Shown here in pieces: positions 59,929 to 64,000 of a DNA stretch of 64,000 nt. This DNA is from Armillaria gallica (Eukaryota > Basidiomycota > Agaricomycetes > Agaricales > Physalacriaceae): contig JBANDB010000004.1 of NCBI GenBank assembly GCA_037576215.1, positions 1,798,001 through 1,862,000 on the forward strand. Direction: 5' to 3'. The position numbers and the translations under genes were made by a program. Within the stretch, counting starts at the first letter, position 1. Every line of letters begins with the position of its first letter. The notes below the pieces were generated by a model. It worked only from the letters and a program-made list of their open reading frames with translations, had not been told where the DNA came from and made no database searches.

Positions 59929-60041
59929 GCAGCAGTGGTACACCGCTGGAAGTCGAGGTTAATGCGCGCACAGTGCAGCAGTGGGACACCGCTGGAAGCT
60001 GTGGTCAAAGCGTGTGCAGTGCAACAGTGGGACACCGCTGG
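59929..60041. repeat. 46-bp tandem repeat, 2.5 units
   Basis: Units at 59929-59974, 59975-60020 and 60021-60041, each starting gcarcagtggkacaccgctgg. They lie upstream of the TET/JBP reading frame. Confidence 0.7.
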
Positions 60042-60049
60042 TGATGTTG

Positions 60050-61125
60050 GCAGTAAGAGGCGGCTCCGGAGCGTGCAATTGTGATTTGACGCGGAGCTTG
60101 TAAGCTTGAAAAGTTGTGCTCACGTGATATATGGATGTTGCCTGAGTCACATGATGTGACACAGCACGGTACTTACTATAACAAGTGCCCGCCGTGTGCC
60201 GGGGCGTGTACGACCTTGCTGAATCTTATCACTGGTCGCCGTCCCTTTCGAATATGAGAGTTCCACGAATAGTAGCACAAATTGATTCATTATATACATT
60301 TTCCGGGTCTGTGTATTAAATTTTCCATTGTCTAAGCCACTAGTGTAATACATTGAATACGCCATCTTGTTGACGTCATCCCCAGCAGTTGTTGAAGCTA
60401 TTTCAAAATTCATGACTTCCCATACTCTTTTAAGTACTCTGAGGAAACAGGACATTCATGGCACCTCCATTCCTGTTGTATATGCTAAGTTTAATGTCCA
60501 TCCCTTGTCCCTTCCATTTCTTCAGAGTTAAAACAGGTAAGCATCGTGAGTCGAGCCACGGTGTTCACCATTTGTCGATGAGCATGTCAGTGGAATCGTG
60601 GTCGAGCATAATCTTGACTAGCTCTGTCATTGAGGGGCTCGGCAGTGAGAACAGAGAGTAGTACTGCTTGCGGTGCGACATAGCGATGGTAGTGAAAGGA
60701 CAAAGTATGCTCTTTTGTTTGTCTGCGACTATGCATGGCAACCAAGCAAAATGCCAACCTTGTCTCACAGCCCCCTCGTGCACAACTATTGCACATCTCT
60801 GCAGCAAATCATTCGATATCTGTAGGGCCTAATCTTATACTTCGTGTGGCCGTGAATAACACACAGACGTCTTTCTCTCCTTGTCACTTCCAGACAATAT
60901 AGTTCGAATTCTGACACCTGTCATACAACTGGGTTGGTAGCATGACGCAAGCCGACTTGGATTAGAAATACTGGTCATTGTGAAGAATAGCTATGTACGG
61001 GCTCCGGGATCATAGCTACTCATTGAGACCGGTGGAGCCGACTCCAAAGAACCTTGCTTTGCATCGAGGAACACTGGTCTGAAGCAGCGCTGTGGGGCGA
61101 GCTTGGGCTCCTCCTCTGAGAAGAG
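60050..61125. other. No recognisable gene
   Basis: Short ORFs only, on both strands; no motifs, no repeats shared with the window. Confidence 0.4.
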
Positions 61126-61129
61126 ATCG

Positions 61130-62452
61130 TCAGGCAGGGCTGGGGAAAGGGTGTATGAAGGCGAGAGGACGATTTCTCAGGTGGGCTTTGAGAAGGTTTT
61201 CGTCCTCGTCAACCTTGGCCAGTGATGTCTGTACTTTATGCTTTTTAGGGAGACTCTGGTTTGGGACCTCCTCTGCAGGTTGTGGGGACTGGAGTTTACG
61301 CTTCTGGGTAGGACTTTCCAAAGGGTTATCCTCTTCTCATTTGTCATTCGTAGGAGGAACTCGAAGGAGTTTTGAAGGTGATTTCCGTGTTGAGGGTGTC
61401 GAGGGCGTGAAGAGCAATTTGGCAATGGTCTTCATGGGAGATGGGTCCAGCTTTGTAGGACAATTGGATGGTACCACCCTCAGAGGTGTCTTCAAGGGCA
61501 ATTTTGTGGAGACGCGTGGGGCATAGAGAACAGCATGACCTTTCTCGGCGGATCGTAGCTCAGCCTTTCGGCTTTGATCTGCTGAGCAAGAGAACCCGCC
61601 GTCTTGATCAGTTTCTTGAGAATAGGTTTGAACGTCTTAGTCACGGTCTATTCAAAAAGTTAATTAGGAACAAGTGTAGGACATTGACAAGCGCTTACAT
61701 TGTCAAGAAGGTCTATATCGTTTTGCTGAGTCACGATTGAATTAGTACTTCCCCAAAGTCAGCTTTTTGTTTCCTTCAGCACGTCCGTTTGTTGCAGGGG
61801 AAGGTATGGCTGATGAAATGAATCCTGCAATTCATGTGCCATAAGTATACACTGAAAACCGGGGGTGGGGTTGTAATCACCTTGCCAAAGATATCGAGTA
61901 TCAGGCCCGTATATGCCACCATGCTCTTGTGGTCAGATGTGCAGAGGGAAGACAGTTTCGAGAGTATTGGCACACGAGCAGCTAGGGGCGGAGAGAACCA
62001 CAATCGTCTAGCGTTTGTAATAGACCTGTCGCCTCAAGTTGACTTGGCCAGAATAAGAGACGCATGCAACGGACATACCAGGGAGAAGGGAGATCAAGGA
62101 GTATTGGAATGTGCATAGTCTTTCGACAAGATGTCTGAAAAACAGGATCTTTAGCTACAATGAGCACGGAAAATATGGGATAATGTGAATTTCTATGTCG
62201 GAGAGAGATGCTGCTTTTTCTAATGTGCTCTACCATTTTGGACCACAGTTTGGGATGCAATGTGAAGTTTTGAGACTGTCTTTCAGCGGAAAATTCAATA
62301 AACCCTAGGTAAAGCCATCTGGGGTGGTGAATTATATTGTTTGATCGATCTTGCAGGCCGGATACAGTTATTGTTTTCTCGTCCCCACAACATTGAGGTC
62401 TGGGGGCAAAATTCCTTTCAAACAAACGCAACAGCACACCATTCCGGCACAC
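61130..62452 (-). CDS. Unknown nuclear-type protein with SP-rich basic tail, one in-frame TGA
   Basis: Minus-strand pieces: FERNFAPRPQCCGDEKTIT, WLYLGFIEFSAERQSQ (62452 frame); ARVPILSKLSSLCTSDHK and AYTGLILDIFGKVITTPPP (62003-61850); TVTKTFKPILKKLIKTAGSL; and a tail rich in Ser-Pro, Thr-Pro and Lys (DPSPMKTIAKLL, STRKSPSKLLRVPPTNDK, TGA at 61339-61337, EEDNPLESPTQKRKLQSPQP) ending in HPFPSPA and TGA at 61130. The helical body with a proline-directed, basic tail would fit a nuclear or nucleolar scaffold, but I do not recognise the family. Exon joints not fixed. Confidence 0.45.
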
Positions 62453-62459
62453 GAAACGA

Positions 62460-63520
62460 TTAAATATTACTGTTGCCTCTGCAACTTAGATCCCAGAGTT
62501 TTGACTTGGTTCTGAACAAAGAGATGAGTGAATCCAGAGTCATAATCGCTTGGATGATAGCCGAAAATGCTCGGGGTCTTTGCTCGCCAGTCAAGCACTG
62601 CTGAGCAAGAGAAGAAACCACATCAGAAATCCCGGCAAGATCAAGTATGAAATCAGTAATAAAAATGTCGCCTCCTTACAAAGGAACTCTCCACCTTCGT
62701 TGAGCGAGTGGTGTCAATGGAATTTGTAAGCAAACGCCTCGACGGCCCAAGCAACCAAGCTACTCGAAGAAACAAAACAAGGGCGAGAGGTGCTGAGGTA
62801 TCCTTCTCCGAACATTACTAAGATAGAAATTAGAATGAAGCTTATGATTCACAATCAAGTTCACCGAACTCAGTTGATTCGCCAATGAGACTTACAGGGC
62901 GTGCACGGGAAGGCACGCAGTACTACATCTTGAAGAGTACGTTGCACGTGTCATCGCCAGAATGAGTCGAACTTTTCAAACCATGTGCATATGAGCTCAG
63001 GGCTGGATGATTCGTCCGATTCAATACACAGGATCACTCTAGCCAGTTGCTTGGCGTTTAGATGGAGTAGAGTAGAATATCATCGACAGTGACCAGAAGA
63101 CCTACTCCACAAAGGCGCGAAGTCGGTTGAACGTGCGGATCTGCTAAATTTAACTAAAAACAACAGAGTAGTATTGTGAACTTGCTTAATCGATGGCTAA
63201 TGCAGCAAAACGGATGGTTTTACTGATGGAACCAATGGATGTATCCAATCTTCTCTTGAATCTCTTCGCTTTTAGACAAAGTTTTGTCATCATTATCGCA
63301 CAATGCAATGTGCCTCTATGACATCGAGTCCAGATGTCAGCGGTAAGAGCGCGAGAAGGCCTTCCCGTAATGGGCAGTTCTTTCATGGGTGATGCCTACA
63401 AAGCGCAATATGGCGGTGGTACAGTAGCGTGCATATAGGTGAGTGGCATCATACAAGGCAGGTAATAAGTGCTAAATGAGAAATCCGTAGCCATGACCCC
63501 ATCGGTGGGTCTGAAGGGGA
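62460..63520. other. No recognisable gene
   Basis: Short ORFs; a 66-codon minus-strand frame at 63386-63186 without motif. Confidence 0.4.
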
Positions 63521-63530
63521 CTCTGATCAC

Positions 63531-64000
63531 AGCATATTATAGCCAGCCACTCCAGTGAACATGGCTTCCAACCAGGCCTTGGGTGCAATCTCTCCATGAT
63601 TGCCGGCAAGAATCATGTCAGTTAGCGAATCCCATGATATTTCGGTCCTCTTTAGACAGGCATGGACAAAGATGCTCCCAACCGAGGGCAAAGTATTGAA
63701 TTCGAACTGAAAGGGGCCATTAGTCTGCCAGAAGTCCATGATGTAAGCAGCAGCAGATACCCTTAAGGTAAAAGTCGAATCCCATAGGGGAAGATTTTTA
63801 CTGCCGCTCATGATGTATAGCAGCGCCTTAGAGCGCTGAATGTCTTCGGAAAGGAACGAGAAGAGTTCGATCTGGAAATTATGACAAAGACTTGGGAAAT
63901 CATCTTGACGCCGAGGGGGTTCGAATGCGATGTAATCAAAAAGTTCGGTAGGTGTGCGAGGCTCGCAATCATACACATATGTGACAGCATTGAGGGGACC
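63531..64000 (-). CDS. HECT-like domain protein, C-terminal part (paralogue, cut by window edge)
   Basis: Same family as the 5.5-9.6 kb gene. It reads CHNFQIELFSFLSEDIQRSK, ALLYIMSGSKNLPLWDSTF, TLPSVGSIFVHACLKRTEIS and PKAWLEAMFTGVAGYNML, then TGA. The Cys codon at 63658-63656 matches the catalytic Cys. Frames are open and spliced as in the first copy (the stretch joining to caatcatacacatatgtgac at 63968 is the shared upstream part). The rest of the gene lies beyond the window. Both copies are on the minus strand. Confidence 0.75.

Noticed and set aside
60147..60455. 102-codon minus-strand frame
   Set aside because: No motif, no splice context, ordinary length for chance in this composition.
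9504..61339. TGA recoded as an amino acid in this genome
   Set aside because: TGA also ends several genes here at the expected place (both HECT-like genes, the F-box frame, the 61.1 kb gene), so standard decoding is simpler.
61092..61526. 144-codon plus-strand frame
   Set aside because: Shadow of the Ser-Pro/Lys-rich minus-strand tail, which has the more protein-like composition.

Overview
The window looks like transposon-rich nuclear DNA of a filamentous basidiomycete. I infer an Agaricomycete of the Mycena type. The genes are broken into many short exons by introns of about 45-60 bp with GT...AG ends. Families typical of these fungi are present: a Zn2Cys6 regulator, an F-box protein, HECT-like proteins, a PDR-type ABC transporter relic, a TET/JBP dioxygenase and KDZ-associated CxC proteins. 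I found no rRNA, tRNA or CRISPR. Exon limits were placed by eye from reading frames and splice signals and are approximate.

Layout. 0-10 kb: a repeat fragment, an unknown minus-strand gene and a long minus-strand HECT-like gene; part of a second HECT-like gene runs off the right edge (63.5-64.0 kb). 10.0-12.3, 26.4-29.4 and 53.1-56.3 kb: three decayed copies (A, B, C) of one KDZ-associated element carrying CxC5/CxC6-like remnants, a hairpin block and a second unknown ORF. 13-20 kb: a small Cys/His protein, an unknown plus-strand gene and a nested pair (a 5'-truncated LINE inside the arm of a terminal-inverted-repeat element). 21.8-23.9 kb: a C2H2 plus RING protein. 29.6-32.9 kb: a Zn2Cys6 transcription factor. 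34.7-36.1 kb: two unknown Cys-rich genes. 36.7-40.6 kb: two inverted copies of a Ginger-like integrase gene, one apparently complete. 41.5-43.8 kb: a PDR ABC transporter pseudogene. 45.0-46.9 kb: an F-box pseudogene. 47-53 kb: a tandem repeat, two weak genes and a foldback element. 57.1-57.9 kb: a cluster of CTTAAG palindromes. 57.9-59.5 kb: a TET/JBP-type 5-methylcytosine dioxygenase gene. 61.1-62.5 kb: an unknown nuclear-type protein.

The most interesting theme is the TET/JBP gene lying about 1.6 kb from KDZ copy C, with the CTTAAG cluster between them and the same palindrome near the ends of KDZ copies B and C. Fungal TET/JBP genes and KDZ transposons are known to be associated. The window also shows what looks like a methylation footprint: KDZ copies differ largely by C/T and G/A changes at CpG, and five otherwise open genes contain a total of six in-frame TGA codons that could each be a decayed CGA. 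The TET gene itself seems to have a damaged splice donor (AT where GT is expected), so it may be a relic.
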